DNA of 64,000 bases, from positions 5,773,227 to 5,837,226 of the forward strand of contig WMCF01000025.1 of NCBI GenBank assembly GCA_009792885.1, given 5' to 3'. The first letter of the stretch is position 1. Each line of letters opens with the position of its first letter. The position numbers and the translations under genes are program-made. Under the pieces are notes generated by a model, which did not search any database, was not told the DNA's origin, and saw only the letters and a list, made by a program, of their open reading frames with translations. Below, piece by piece: positions 1 to 13,136 of the stretch. This stretch comes from Eremophila alpestris peregrina. Its lineage: Eukaryota; Chordata; Aves; Passeriformes; Alaudidae.

Positions 1-2463
1 CTACATGCTGTGCATGCACAATATTGAAATTTAACAGTAATATGCCAAAGCATTTCATTCCCTGGTAATTCCTTTGCAACAGTGAGATTTGTCTACTTAC
101 TTCTTTGGCATAAATCTCCAGCATTAACAATTGCTATAACAAAAGAAGGAGCAAGAAAAGAGCCAGTTTGAGCCTCTAAACATCATACACAGTGCACCTA
201 TTCCTGAACCATTAGAACTGACAAGGAGTGTAGGACCTGAGGGATGTGTTTGCAAATGACTTTCAGAGAAAGCTGAATATGTAATCAAAATTATTTATGA
301 ATTTGCTGCACCAGAACTCTCTTGTAGTAGCGTGAACTGTGTTCTCAGTCAAAAAATGTCACTGATACAGTTCTCCACAAGAAGCCTCTCTAATGTAAAT
401 GCCTTTGTCAGCATGGGATAAAGGAAAGAAGGAACATGACAAACGGGAGTTTTTGGTTATCACAGCTCTAAAGAAAAACATGAAAAGCAGAAGAGTTTTT
501 ACAGACACAGTAAACAAAAAGACACTAGGACTCACGTATTCAAATTTCATGAAGATATTGCATATCTGACTATTGCAATAGAGTAATTCTAAAATAAAAC
601 TTAGGTGGAAAGCACAAATTTAGGGTCAGAAAAAAAATATCAAATATAACTAACACTATGCTTAATTACTCATGTTAAAACCTACAGAAACATACAGGCA
701 TGAATTCATTGACAATTTACATCAGATGTGACAAAGGTTATTGCATTAGACTGTTATTTTCTCAACACCCATGGAATTGCTATGCAATTCAGTTTAGGGG
801 GGCATCCCACTTGCTGCTTTCGAAAATCACTTCCAAAGTCATTGACATTTTTAACTCCAAATAGTTTGTAATTTCCTTTAGTTCAGAAAAAGAGAGGAAG
901 AAAATTTTCCAAAATTGATCCTAACAACATTTACCTGCAAGAAATTCAGAGGCAACTTGCTTACTGATTTTCACTAGAAAAGTTGGCTCAAACCCTGTGT
1001 TATATGCATTAAAACCACATGTAATGACAACAATAAACCAGTGCTACTTGCTTGTGCTTATGGAACAAAACTATCAGAAACTTAATTAATCACAGACACA
1101 GGATTAAACCTTGCCTCCTTTTAACTTCCACTCTTCCACATTGTTGTATTGGAAGAGCTCAAATAATTGTTCAGATGGAATAAATTATGGAGATTCTCTC
1201 TCCCAAATTTTGTTTTATTACCATGGCATGATTTGCAAAGGTTTGTGGCTTCCTGGTTCTGACTGTCAATTTAAAAAGCCCGAAGATTAAACAGCAATAG
1301 AGTAACTCAAGAAAGAAGAAAAGTTGATATATATGCTTTTAGAGCAGACCCTGGGAGGCTATTTACTCAGATCCAGTAAAAGCAGGAAAGTACTGAGCTC
1401 CACTTTCTCTAAATATCTCAGAGATTATCCTAGCATTCAGCAAGAAATGGAAGTTTAGTAGTGGCTAAAGTATAAAAAATATGTTTTTGTGTTGTATTAT
1501 GACAACTGGGGAGTTAATTTTGATCTTTTTTTTGAGTTGGAATAAAGTGCATAGGCAAGCATAATGTTGCATCAGATTGTCAGCTAAAAAACTGAAGTCA
1601 TTAAAAAGAGTAGACAATGTGGGAAACAATTGTATCAGTACAGACAAGCAAGTGCAATGTAGTTGGTTCTTTCCCATTCATGACTTTGCAGGGACAATAT
1701 ACAGGCTTAGATAAAACCTTTTCTTTCCATTCTATGCTCATGTGTAAAATTCAAATTGTGATTCCTAAAGTGAGTATAACATCCTTATGCACAGTGAAGG
1801 AAAACCAGTAAGTGGAAATTCTTGGGTTTATGTTTAGGTATTTCTTCAGATTAAACTGACCTTCTCACAATGTGAAAGTCACAGCTACATTCCTTTCCTA
1901 ATATTCTCTTGCCAGGAGATATTTCTATCCACCCTTGCTCTCCTTGGTATCATATTAAAATCAAAAAGATATTTCTGGTTATTTTATTCACAGTTTTTCT
2001 TCCTTTTTCTTCCCCCTCTTTGCTACTATTGTATTGATTTACTGAGAACTTAATGGAATTTCTCTTCCTATCTTCTCTTTAGCTATTAGCTTCTTCATCA
2101 ACTTTTTCATATTCTTCTCATCCTCAGGTAGTATATATCAGAGAGCCCACATTTTTACTTTCACTGAATACCTGCTTGAATGCAATCTTAACATTTACAA
2201 CAAAGACTTTCCAGAATCTGTGTAGCCAGAAGTGCTTGACTTAGGAAGTAACATTTTCATCATATGATCTTAATATTCTTTGCACAAATCCAATAAGGTA
2301 ACTAACTAATACAGCCCACCTGCCCACATCAATAACACTTTCCTAAAGGCCCATTTTTGCATGACAGTCTGCAGAATGCCCCCCAGTGAGTTCCTGTTAG
2401 TATTTGATTATTACATTTATTGAGAGATGCTTCTGCCCGAATTAAGGTGCAAACAAGACCATA
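1..2463. other. AT-rich non-coding DNA, no gene seen
   Basis: I see no exon, RNA gene or recognisable repeat. Open frames on either strand are under about 70 codons, overlap each other and resemble no known protein. A small inverted repeat (7-bp arms, 3-nt loop) lies near 772-788. This is unique intergenic or intronic sequence as far as it can be judged by eye. Confidence 0.6.
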
Positions 2464-3870
2464 TGTTGAAGTCAATAGTATGGATTTTATTTAACAGCAA
2501 ACGTGAGGTAGAGAGATAGAAAGAAATAGGAAAAAGAGAGAGAGGGAAGAGAAAGTGGCAAAAAAGAGATTAAGAAGTAAATAATCACGCCACCCCCCCC
2601 CCACCCCACCCCCCCATGGATCCAATGGCATCCCATTGATGATCCCTCTTCTTCTGGTCTTCTCCCTTGGGGACAGGAGGGGTGGGGGGATTCCTGCAAA
2701 ACATATGGATGAATGTACAATGGATTAATATATGTTCAGGTATACATGGGAATGTCCAAGCACCTGCCTTGTGGGGGAAACTTTACACTGTCTTTTGCAA
2801 CACACCCTGGATCTGTTGCTACACTGGATCATGTGCACTCCTCTGGTGGAAGGCCTCAGAAATGAGCCTGTGGGGCACTTCATGTTTCTTTGATAGTTTA
2901 AGACAACTTCTAAGACATAACAGCTGCCTCTCAAATGAATGTTCCTTGTGAATGTGACCTTCATGGTGAGGTTAGACCAGGAGAAGGACTTCTAAAACAA
3001 AGCCAGTTTGTGTAGGGGAGGACTCTCCAGAGGGTCTGCTTCTTATTTGTATGGTAGCCTTTGGTGATGGGGGTGCACCTCTCTGAACCACAGGTTTCAC
3101 CATCACATACCCAAAACCTCTTCTTGTCCTCCTTGGCTGTGGAAAGCGTGTAAACCCACTCCCACCAAATAAATTTGTGAGCTAAGGCCTCTCAAACACA
3201 GACAGAGCTGATTTCTGCACAGCTTCTGAGTTTGGCTTTCCTTGTGAATACATTCCTCTCCCCTAACCTTGTTTACTTCTTCCTAGACCTGAGATAATTG
3301 AACAGTAGTGTTGCCTTTATCTTATCTCAAATTGGAGTCAGGTGGCATCACTTACTGTCCAAGCTTACATCAGGGGGCATATTTTGGAGGGTGGGCTTTG
3401 GTGGTCTCAGAAAACTTTTTTGCACAGTTTGCTACAATGGGCAAGTCCTTCAGTGATTTTGACCAGGTTTGAGCCATTAATTGTTTCAGTCTCTCACAGT
3501 TCCCTCACCTGGTAAAGAGTGAGTCCTTTGCTGACAATATCTTCAGGATAACTGAATTAGGGATCAGGCCTGTGGAAAGTGCAGGCTTTACCCTGCTCTC
3601 TCAGGGTTATGGATGGGACACTATGTCTTCAGGACAGGAGATAGATCTTCTGTCACTTCACAGCAGTTGCCTTGGCCAGTGCCCCTGGTGGACCTTACGA
3701 CCCAGTCAATGGCTTCCAATCCCCTCAATTTATTTAGAGACTCAAGCAGGGCCTTTCTTGCTCTAAAAATATCTTCACATCAGATATTTTGTTACCATGA
3801 TTACTCTATCTTGGCTTATACTATTCATCAGGCGTTAATAATATCTGTGAAACAAGAGGTCACATGAAAT
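2464..3870 (-). mobile_element. Possible degraded LTR-type retroelement, minus strand
   Basis: On the minus strand the left end would read as a retroviral LTR end: a polyadenylation signal (TTTATT on the plus strand, about 2484-2489) lies roughly 20 bases inside a terminal TG (2464). It is followed by a purine-rich stretch (2505-2575) and a C-rich tract (2588-2616). The DNA up to about 3870 has a more balanced base composition than its surroundings, with another AATAAA-like site near 3167 on the plus strand. No target-site duplication, gag/pol frame or primer-binding site could be fixed, so the right end is arbitrary. It could equally be unique sequence next to a simple repeat. Confidence 0.3.
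2588..2616. repeat. C-rich low-complexity tract
   Basis: Runs of 11, 4 and 7 C are separated by single A or AC interruptions. The minus strand therefore carries several G-runs and could form a G-quadruplex. A second run of G (GGAGGGGTGGGGGG) lies about 55 bases downstream at 2675-2688 on the opposite strand, so the two could also pair. Confidence 0.8.
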
Positions 3871-5339
3871 GATTTTTTTACAAGATACAGACTATTCCAT
3901 CCAAAGTCAGCTCTGTACACATGCTCCCTATTATCTCATATATATCAAGGAGAAAGAGTATTATGACTGTGTGCCTCTTATGAACTTTGATTCTTTTAAG
4001 TGTTACCACACCAAAGGCGGGGATGGGAAGCAGTTTTAAACATTGCCCTAATTGCCCTATAATAAAAACTCTGTAAGATAGGCCAGTGAAAGCAGGACAT
4101 TTCAGTGCCTTCTCTACAACTTAAGAAATGCACATCTGGAAAGATAAATGTATACAGCACTTTCATTGCACACTTATGCTGCTCTAAATTAAAATTCATG
4201 TATGTAAGGGGAAGGCATATTACTCCACAAGTGCCCAGACTGGATTTACATTGGATAACAGGTTATTTGGTCACGTAGTGGTACAAAACTATTACAGCAA
4301 ATTTCAGCAACTTCCACCTGAGAAAAAAGCTCCAATAGCAGATTCAAAATCCCATGCAAATACATTAATATTACCTTAACAATCATCTTGAACTGAATAT
4401 CAATTGACATAAATTAATAAAAGAATTTTACAGCATGATAATTATTAAAGGTTTTTATGCCTTATTTTTTGCAGTCATTAAACATTTTTTACTATTTATG
4501 TTGCAACACAGGAAAGGGTGTTTCTGTAAAAAAGTTGAATTCAAGAAAACTCTTTCTGAAAAATGTCTGCTTTTGAATTTGCTTCAAATAAAACATTAAT
4601 TGTTCTAAACTGCAAATATATTGATTCAGCTTTTGCACTGTGGACCACACAGTTTTCCCCCGTTTGTTTTCTTCTCAAAGCTGGTGCATCTTTACCAAAA
4701 TGCTGCAGCCCACAGTATCACAGGGAATGGTGATGTGATCACTGAGAACCTTAACAGAAATGCAGTAGGAATCATAGTCCCTCAGAAACATTATGACAGC
4801 TTTCAAAATGAGAAATGTATGTCTCTATAGACAGAAGTTAAATTTTGCATGGAAATTTGTAACATTTTTATTGCTTAGATTATGAGTCACTATTTACCAT
4901 TTGCTCTTTGAGGTCCCCAGTATTCTTTCTGCTTTTTATCAGTGTCTTAAAGTTAGAAACATAAGAATGTGGGCCGTAATAAATACCAAATATTTAATTT
5001 AATATATCAAACACACATTAATAGAAGCATCCTCATTCATACACTATAGCAATCAATGAATGTGCTGATGGTGGGGTAGGACAATTCCTAATAGCAATAA
5101 CAGAATTATCAGCAGCATGTAGACTGAGGAACCATTGGTTTTGGCATCATTTCCATCCCTACTATTCTTGTCCATCACAGAGCATCACTTCCCTCCCAGC
5201 AAGCTGCTCCTCATGAGGTTGCCCATGGGCAACAAGTGCTGATCTGAGCACAACTTCCTACGCAGTTATAGGGACCTGAGTATCTTTAAATCACCTCTAA
5301 GAAAGGATTGTAAAACACTGAAACTAGTATTTTTCCATG
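3871..5339. other. AT-rich non-coding DNA, no gene seen
   Basis: There is no recognisable coding frame or repeat family. A perfect 16-bp palindrome, GTTGCCCATGGGCAAC, sits at 5218-5233 near the boundary with the GC-rich patch that follows. Confidence 0.55.
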
Positions 5340-5910
5340 TTTCAGGAAGAAAACCCTCACAGAGAGGGACAAGCAGGCCCATCCCCACATCACACCCCAT
5401 GGTGCCTTCCAGGCACCAGCCGCAGTTTTCTACACCACATGCACACAGGGAACCTTCCCTGAACTGCTTCTCAAGGGTCCTCTAGTCCTTCTACAGAGAG
5501 ACAACCACAACACATTCACTCAGTGGCAGAAAAGAGTAATCTACAGTCAGCAAGTGGCATTAACCAGTTAAAACACTTGGAGTTTGGGCGTCTGCAGGGC
5601 CGCTGTTGGCCAAGTGGCAAGAGCTAAAAGGGACCTGCCCACAGCCCAATTCCCCCTCTGCCACCCCCACCTGCCTGCATCCTATTTTTTGCCTCTCAAC
5701 TGCTCAAGTGACTGCCAACCATCTCTCCTGCCCCTGGGAGATGACTGTCCTGGTAGCCTGAGGTCTTGAGGTCCTCCCAGATGGAGATCCTCCCAGCTCT
5801 GCCATGCCCATGCGGGGATGCCATGGCCCCAGCAAACCACTGGCAGCTGAGGGCACACACGGTGTGACAAGGGCAGGGCCGCCTGTGCCAGAAACCATAA
5901 CACTCCAATC
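5340..5910. other. Isolated GC-rich patch of unknown nature
   Basis: Base composition rises well above the AT-rich surroundings, with CA/CC-rich pyrimidine runs (about 5640-5690) and many CTG, CCAG and CCTCC words. Both strands hold overlapping open frames of 60-76 codons, which is what a GC-rich non-coding stretch gives by chance, and none matches a protein I know. A hairpin with 8-bp arms and a 3-nt loop (TGGTGCCT/AGGCACCA) lies near 5400-5418. There is no CR1 3' end and no LTR boundary. It could be an old repeat too diverged to recognise, or an exon or regulatory element of a non-coding transcript. Confidence 0.4.
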
Positions 5911-8900
5911 ACATCTTATTCCACCCCTAACTGATCCTTAAAATGTGACAGCAACATGTTTTCCCTTCCTCCCTGAACATAGGTGCACTCCTTTTATATA
6001 TGGGGTTGAAGGGTATTTTTTTCCCCCTCCTGCATGATATAGACTAATTCATTAAATTTCAGTCTACTAGGTTTTCAAGTAGTACCATATTAAAGTACTA
6101 GATTTGTGTAGTGCCTATAATAAAATCCTTATAGTCTCCTGCCAAGTTCATACAGGAAAAACAGAATTTCTGTACTACAGCCATAGAAAATGTATATTAA
6201 TTTCCATTTAAAAACAAACAGTTAAGATCCCTTTCAGCTGATCTGAGGCAAATTCTGGCTGGCTATGTTTGTATGTACTCATCAGAAAACATTTTAATAG
6301 ATACTCAGGTTCAAAGCCACATGATGAAAGATGAACATTCACTGTCGAGTCTCCATGAATAATCTGAGAGGCCCATTCTACAGTCATCCCAAAGAAGCAT
6401 TTCACTGAATGTAATTGTCTAGACACAGGCTTCACCTACAGTTCTAGTAATGAAAATATTCACTAATATCATGGTATCTCATAAAATGAGAGCTCTCAGC
6501 ACCCTGAGACTGCAAAAGAAAGAAGGCACTAGGAAGTGTGCCCACAAACAGCGGATGTGTCTGACTGAGACTGCCAATGTGCTTTTAGTTTGCACATAAT
6601 CACAGTCAAAGGAGGAGTTTGCAATTTTCCATTCTTTTGTTTGCCAAGCTCTCTTTCAGCCTTAAGACTGTGATTTATCAACACGTCAGTATTTGAAAAT
6701 GTCAGCAACATACAAATAAATATGTTGATAAATTCACCATGAACACCCCTTCTTCTTGACTTTTCACACAATAGTGATTTTGAGCAGATTAGTAGTATGC
6801 ACAGACCAGAGGAAGAGTCTTTATGTTTTACAACACTTAATACTTTTTACTGATTTTGTGCTCAGTAATGTTATGAAGTTGCTAGATATTGATCACAAAG
6901 ACAGCACACTACACTTTGATTAAAAAAAGTCTAAAGGGAAATTCAGTATTTACTACCAACAAGACCAGAATACAAATGAGTAACATTTTTATTTCTGATA
7001 TTTAGTGGCCATAGCAAATATTTTCTATGAGAAATACAACATTTTCTTTTTAAAACTGTAAGCTTTTTGATAGTTTGTTTAGGATTGGTATTAGATTTTA
7101 AGTTTTTGTTTTAAAGTTCTACAGTTAAAAAAATAAACATTTGTCTTCTCCTCTCTCCCCGTGAGGCTTGAGATATTTTTCCTGCATCATCTTCTCTGAA
7201 ATCACAGAATGATGAGCAATCATTAAAAAAAGAAAACCTGCTGAGAGACACACACTCAGCATTAAAATTTTCAGTCTGAACACTTGAGGCTTGGCAGTGT
7301 CCCAAGCATTTTGAAGTCAGAAAATAAATTAAGCATTTTCTTAATACAGAGGTATTATATCTTTAAAATAAAGACATTCATATTTTTTAACCCTGGTCAC
7401 CTTTTCACTGTGATACACAGGAAAATAAACTTTTCTTCTTGTGGTATCTCAGAAAATAGGAGGAACTAGTTGTATTAAGATCAAATATAAGGAAATTCAC
7501 TGCAAAAAATACCTGATGCTCCATGTTAAAAATCATAGCAATGTGACCACAAATGTAGAGGAATTTTGAGTTTTCACATATAGTGCGTCTTGTAGACAGT
7601 GGTCTTGTTCAAGTCAAACTGTGTACCAATGGAGAAGGGAAGTGATTCAAGGTCCATGGAGGCTGTTCCTACTCCCCTCTTTCCCATCACCTTTGAACTT
7701 ACATGCTGATATCAGACACATTTAAAAGTACAGCAGAAAACCAAGAGATTATTATTTACCATGGGGATTTTCAGCTGGATAAAGGACACACAGCTTAGGA
7801 GAACCTCAGCCTTTATATAACAATTTTGACAGCTGTAAACCAGTTGATTAGGAAGTGTACAGATAACAGTCAATAAGTCACCTTATATGCAGGGATGCCA
7901 AGGCTGGTCTTCTCTCTTATGCTATAAAAAATAGGAGGTAAGATTACTCTTTGGGGAAGTTTTGAACGAGGAAGACAAGATGCTAAACTCCATTTGTTTT
8001 GCTACTCACAAAGCAACCTAACTAAATCATACAGATAGATGAACAGCACAGCAGCCACTTTCAGTGCATTTTCATCACTTTGTGTTTATACCTTTATCTC
8101 ATTCACATCAACAACATTGTATCACACAACTTCAAGTCTCTGAGTCAATCAGAACTATCTCCTCTTCCCTTCCTTACATACTTTATTAAAAGACATTTTA
8201 ACTGAATGAGACTCTTAAAACTTGATATAACTTGATTTCTCCCTACAATCCTCAGAGACAGCTCTCCAGAATTACCCTGTATTTGAAATAAACATGTTTG
8301 TATGGTACTTCAAGTCATGGGAAAATTGGTTCTCTGTCTACAAAGTTGCCTAAATAATGCTGGATTCTCTTGCTATTCTATCTTGCAGAATGTGGATTGA
8401 AAAGCAGGTAACAGCTTCTAAGGGAAGACATTACCGCAGGATTTATAGAGAAAACAGAAGTGTGCAGTAAGGAAGCAATGGGATGGGAGATTCAAGATAG
8501 TTCTGTAAGCACAAAATCACTTAGTGTTGTATTCTGCGGAGTCCAGAGCAACTTCAGTGACTGAACAATTCAAATAGACAGAAGGGCCTCTGGACAGCTA
8601 TCAAAAGAAGTTCACACAACAATATAGGATCATAGGCTGTATGGTTTGTTAAGTCAGCACAGGGATCAGTCGGTAACATTCTTGTATGTCCAAGCAGCTC
8701 TTAGTAGCCTGCATTTCCCAGATGTATTTGTGCACTTCTTGGCTGAGATGTACATTTTGTAGCCTTAGACAACAGCAACCTCTGATCTTAAGGTTGCTTT
8801 ATTACAAGTTAGTTCTTTGTTTATTGTCTTAAAAACATTATATTGTCATTCAGCTGGCAGGACTGCAGGGATAATTGCTGTGTCCAGTAAAGAAAAACAC

Positions 8901-9794
8901 TCAATGTGTTTAGAATACTGACAGCCTTTTTTATTGTCTTTAGTGCAAAAGATACCTCTACAAATGCACATATTGAATAAGTACCTGAAAAGACTATAAA
9001 GAAGACTTCTTTCTTTCTAAACTGATCAACATTCTTTTGAGAGAGAGAGGTCAAAACCTCACTGCACAGAACAACAAGGGATCTGGGAAAGAAAATTTTT
9101 TCTAGATAATCTGGAAGAGCAATATAGTAATACCCTTACCAGTTCAAGTTCACTTCATCCAGATGCATGAATAGAAGGGTTACTGGCTACAGAAGTTTAA
9201 CTACACATATTGACAGTTATGTAAGTCATAAATTTTAAATAGCTTGCTGCTTGAAAAGAGGTATCCACTAAAGATAAACATAAGCCTCATCTACAGTGTT
9301 CCCTTGGAATATTAGACCACATATTGCTTAAGATCTTCCATTATACAGACCAAAATGCATAGTTTTTTCATTAATCAAGATCTAACATTAAGGCAAAGAA
9401 ATATCTTAGGACATTACAGCTGTAATTCCTAAGTTATAACTAAGCAAGATATAGTAATATGCTTGCATTTCACATGAATCTATCGTAATTTACTTATAAT
9501 ATACTATAATCTATATAAACACATCCTCATAAATTTGTTTGTAAACAGAACATAGATTTAATAGCATCTTTAGAGGGATAGTGAACACCCTATTTTCCTT
9601 TCCTCTCTGACCACACTGCTCTAACATCTCTGGGTAAAATATATGGAAGTAATAAGGTATACGTTATTATCGTTACTTCTTCCAGTTAATTATTTCTTTT
9701 TCCTGGGCATTCTTATGGCTGCCTTCAGCCACAGACCACATTGAAGCCAAGTATATTCACTTAAGCTCACAAGGAAGAAAGATTTGAGGCAGTT
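5911..9794. other. AT-rich non-coding DNA, no gene seen
   Basis: I find no exon, LTR, CR1 end or RNA gene. Open frames are short (80 codons or fewer) and unrecognised. Only short homopolymers and ordinary AT-rich sequence are present. Confidence 0.55.
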
Positions 9795-9950
9795 GTAAAC
9801 TGCGAGTGTCCTTGTTTTAGCTGGGACAGAAAGAGTTTTCTTCCTCACGGGTGGTAGAGTGCCATGTTTTTCATTTGGTATGCGAATATTCATTTGGTAT
9901 GCGAATAACATTGGTAACACACCAGTGTTTCAGTGGTTGATGACATTGTA
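9795..9950 (+). mobile_element. Old endogenous-retrovirus LTR fragment
   Basis: The segment contains a diverged form of a motif I associate with avian ERV LTRs: TTAGCTGGGACAGAAAGAG followed by a TTTTCTTC run. Further on it reads as the matching downstream part (GGTAACACACCAGTGTTT, then a GTTGATGAC-like stretch). Order and spacing agree with one LTR in the plus orientation, apart from an inserted 19-bp tandem duplication at 9870-9907. Both ends are lost and no target-site duplication is visible. The assignment rests on recalled consensus motifs rather than an alignment. Confidence 0.5.
9870..9907. repeat. Perfect 19-bp tandem duplication
   Basis: Two identical adjacent 19-bp units, 9870-9888 and 9889-9907, each read TTCATTTGGTATGCGAATA. 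Each unit carries ATGCGAAT, one base away from the POU octamer ATGCAAAT. The copies are identical, so the duplication is recent relative to the decayed LTR around it. Confidence 0.95.
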
Positions 9951-11576
9951 TAGCCACTGATAACGTATCACTCACTTTAAAACTTCACTGCTAAAAATCA
10001 CCCAACCAAACAACAACCCAGTACCCAGCCTCCATGCACTGCAAAGGCAAAGGTTTCAAGAACTGACATCTTCCCTTGTTTAAAGAGCTGACGCAACACA
10101 GCTCAGAAAATATGATCCTCATCTATGTGACATATTACCATGTCCAGCCTTTGCAAATCTGAGCGGGCCTGATTGTGTGGTATTTCCCTTGCTGAGGGAG
10201 ACTGTGGAGTTTTCATTAACTCCTTCCCTGTTTTTTTTTTTCCAGTTTCACTTAGAAGCAATGTAGAAATGCAGCACTTTTATGTCTAACAAGTTAATAC
10301 CATACAGCAGGACCTACATATATCAATTCCCCAACATACTAAGATAATCACACTTATGTATGTGCAAATATTCTGTAACACTGAATGACTTATATAAAGT
10401 ATCATTCTTATATAAAGATTATTAAAACTAGTTTATAACATAATTATATTTTTTCCTTTTTTTTTTACTTTAGTGCTCACTTTATGGCCAGCATGTAAAA
10501 GGCACTTTTCACAATGGAAGAGAAGCTTTTTAATAAAGTGGTAAATGCTCCTTTTTTGAATGCACATGTTCATTTTTTTATACTTTACTTATGTAATATC
10601 AAGTAAATAGGACAAACATTAGAAAAAGCAGTACAGATTTAATTGAAGAAGCAGACTGTAGAGATTCATAGTTTAGGTTGAAAAAACCAAACCTTACACT
10701 TGACTGAAAAAAAAAATAGCACTTCGACAATCAAAATAATTCTAAAACCTTAGAAATTCAAACTCTTCCTAGAAGAAACAAGCGATATTAGAGACCTTTC
10801 AAAGACTTATGTTATAATATTAGGGCAAAATTTAATTTCTATTCAGCTTCAAGGATTTTTAAATTTTTTTAGCATCAGTTTAATGCAAACCATCTTAGAA
10901 ATCAATCAGCAAAATTAATATTTATTTTTATTTCATTTAGATGAAAGTGTACACATGTCCAAGAGATTTGGAAGCAAAATGTCATGAGCTGCCTTTGGAC
11001 AGATCTTTAATCAAATAGGAGATCTATATTGTTTCCTTCCCCACTTGTAACCTCTCCTGTCTCCACTTGCACAGAAGAAATGCATTTCCTTCAGGAGTCT
11101 AAGTAAGATAAATATCTGAACAGTAGTGTTCTCAAAAAAGTTAAGACAAGGATGTTATAGAATGACTGTGGAGAATGGCAAGGGTTGATAGAGCACAAGA
11201 CAGAGTGCAGAGCTGAATGTAAAATATGGTAAAAAACAATAATGAGGATAATAATAGTTTTTCTAAATTTCCAGGTACTCTGGCAATATTGTTCCTATTA
11301 AGAGACATTTTTTCTTGAAATAGCTAAATCTCTCCAGTTTGAATAAACCTTTACACGCCATCTGGAAATCTTGGGATTTTAACATCTTCCTCGTATATCT
11401 ATTGCAATTGACAAAATAGGACTTTGCAAATTACAAGAGAGCCAGAAAACATAAATTATGCCCTAATCATGCCTTTTCATTCTATTTGTTATCATTGTCT
11501 GTGCCCTACATTTTCCTGCTCTCTAGCTGATATATGCTGCCCTATTCCAAATCACAAATAGTTTTAAAGATCAAAT
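9951..11576. other. AT-rich non-coding DNA, no gene seen
   Basis: There is no coding frame of note. Short T-runs occur near 10230 and 10455. No recognisable mobile element is present. Confidence 0.55.
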
Positions 11577-11632
11577 TTCATTTGGGGGTTGGGTTGGGTT
11601 TGGTTTTGGTTTTTTTTTTTTGTTTTTTTTTT
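11577..11632 (+). repeat. T/G-rich low-complexity tract
   Basis: Repeated G-runs of three to five separated by T (GGGGGTTGGGTTGGG) pass into runs of T. The plus strand could form a G-quadruplex. It is the reverse-strand counterpart of the A/C-rich tracts seen elsewhere in the window, and lies about 100 bases before an ERVL-type LTR. Confidence 0.75.
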
Positions 11633-11732
11633 ACTTATAGAATTTTTTCCCATAAGTTGCTAGGAAACCAACTATTGAGTACTTATGGGTACTTATTAAA
11701 GACAAAAGAAGTGGTTAAGGTAGAGAGAGGAG

Positions 11733-12494
11733 TGTAGCACCTGGCTACACTTCTTTTGTCTCTGGGGTATTTCTCTGGAGGGGGAAGATACCTTGAGTTT
11801 TGGGGGCAGGAAAAGCAGGGAGCTGGGGGCAGCTGCTCACTCTCAGCATCAGAAGAAGGACCATCAAGCTGTTGCTTACTGCAGGGAGCATTCACTGTCT
11901 CTACTGGAGTCCAGTACTAGGGACCTACCACCATCTGCTCGTGTGTCCAGGAATTCTGAGCTCGCCTTCTCCTGCCTCACTGGAGCCAGATCGTCGCTCT
12001 CCCACTCCTGCTGCTTCTTCAACACTTCTCTGATTGTTTGCTACTCTGTAGCTCCGCACCCCCTACCCTGCTGGGACATCCCTTCATTCCAGCTGCCACA
12101 GCAGAGCTTCTGGTGCACTTCATCCACCAGTCCGGGATTTCCGCTCATTCCTGCCGTTCCAGCTTGGTGCTCCTCAGAGTCCTGCAGGGGCACTAGGATC
12201 AGACTGCCCCAAGGTTTTGTGAAGCAAAGCCTCTCCTCCATCCCTTCCCATCTCTGCTGAGAAGGCTGTCACGAGGTTCCTAGCTCTGTTTTTGCTGTTA
12301 ATGCCATAGTTATTGTTGTTTGTTTGCCTCGTTATACATACTAATGAAGAACTGTTATTCCTGTCCTCATATCTTTGCCTGAGAGCCCCTTAATTTCAAA
12401 ATTATAATAATTCAGAAGGAGGGGGCTTGCATTCTCCATTCCAAGGGACACTCCTGCCTTCCCTAGCGGACACTTGTCTTTCCAAACCAAGACA
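11733..12494 (+). mobile_element. ERVL-type LTR, plus orientation
   Basis: The unit begins TGTAGCACC and ends CCAAGACA, giving the TG...CA ends of a retroviral LTR. The 3' part (about 12265-12494) carries a series of words I recognise from avian ERVL LTRs: CTGTCACGAGGTTCCTAG, TTTGCCTGAGAGCCCC, and TCTTTCCAAACCAAGACA at the very end. The 5' two-thirds is GC-richer, as U3 regions often are. It opens a 155-codon plus-strand frame (11793-12260) that is overlapped by frames on both strands and resembles no retroviral protein, so I do not call it a gene. No internal gag or pol lies on either side, so this is a solo LTR or one remnant of a longer copy. No target-site duplication was found (AGGAG on the left, ACTGC on the right), so the left end is uncertain. 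Confidence 0.7.
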
Positions 12495-13136
12495 ACTGCT
12501 ATTTTCCTTATGTAATCCCTTGTGTTGGGAAGCAAAGAGTTGCAAGTATTAGAAGATGGTGAACCACACAGATAGGTACAAAATCAGACTTTAAGATGGT
12601 GTTTTCTTTTTTGCATATTGTCACTTTGGAAATACTCTTTCTTTTCTTTCTCAAACACATGGCAAAATTTGAATACAGTGTCCAAGAATTAAACTCACAT
12701 GAGTTAGATCGGATACAGCTGCACTAAAACACCAAGGACTTTGTTCTGATCATGTTTTGTGTGCTGCTGATGGCCATTGCCAGACATGCAGATTCACTGG
12801 AAAAATAGTTATGCATTTTAAGACTATACCGTGTGAATAGGTTAGAACTGCCAACTAAACCTTCTTAACTTATATTTCATAGTAACAGGGCAACCCAAGA
12901 GTGTTCTACAGTGTTTATGGGTTGTCTCCTAGTGTGTTTGTCTGTTCCCAGCCTGCTGAACATCTTTGTAGTCTACTGGAACAATAAAAAAAAGGAAAAG
13001 ATGGTGCCCTGTTTAAAATACAGAAATAATGTTGGCAGATTTGTCTCTGTTTAGTGTAAATCCTTTCAAAACAAAATTGCTAAAATATAATTGCTACCTT
13101 ATGCTTAGTATATCAATCAGGTTTTAAGCAGAACAG
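12495..13136. other. AT-rich non-coding DNA between two LTRs
   Basis: About 640 bases of ordinary AT-rich sequence separate the ERVL-type LTR from the A-rich tract. I see no retroviral internal sequence, so the two LTRs at 11733 and 13465 are not a pair from one provirus. Their sequences also differ completely. Confidence 0.6.

Noticed and set aside
11793..12260. 155-codon plus-strand frame
   Set aside because: It lies inside the ERVL-type LTR, overlaps other frames, and shows no retroviral or host protein motif.
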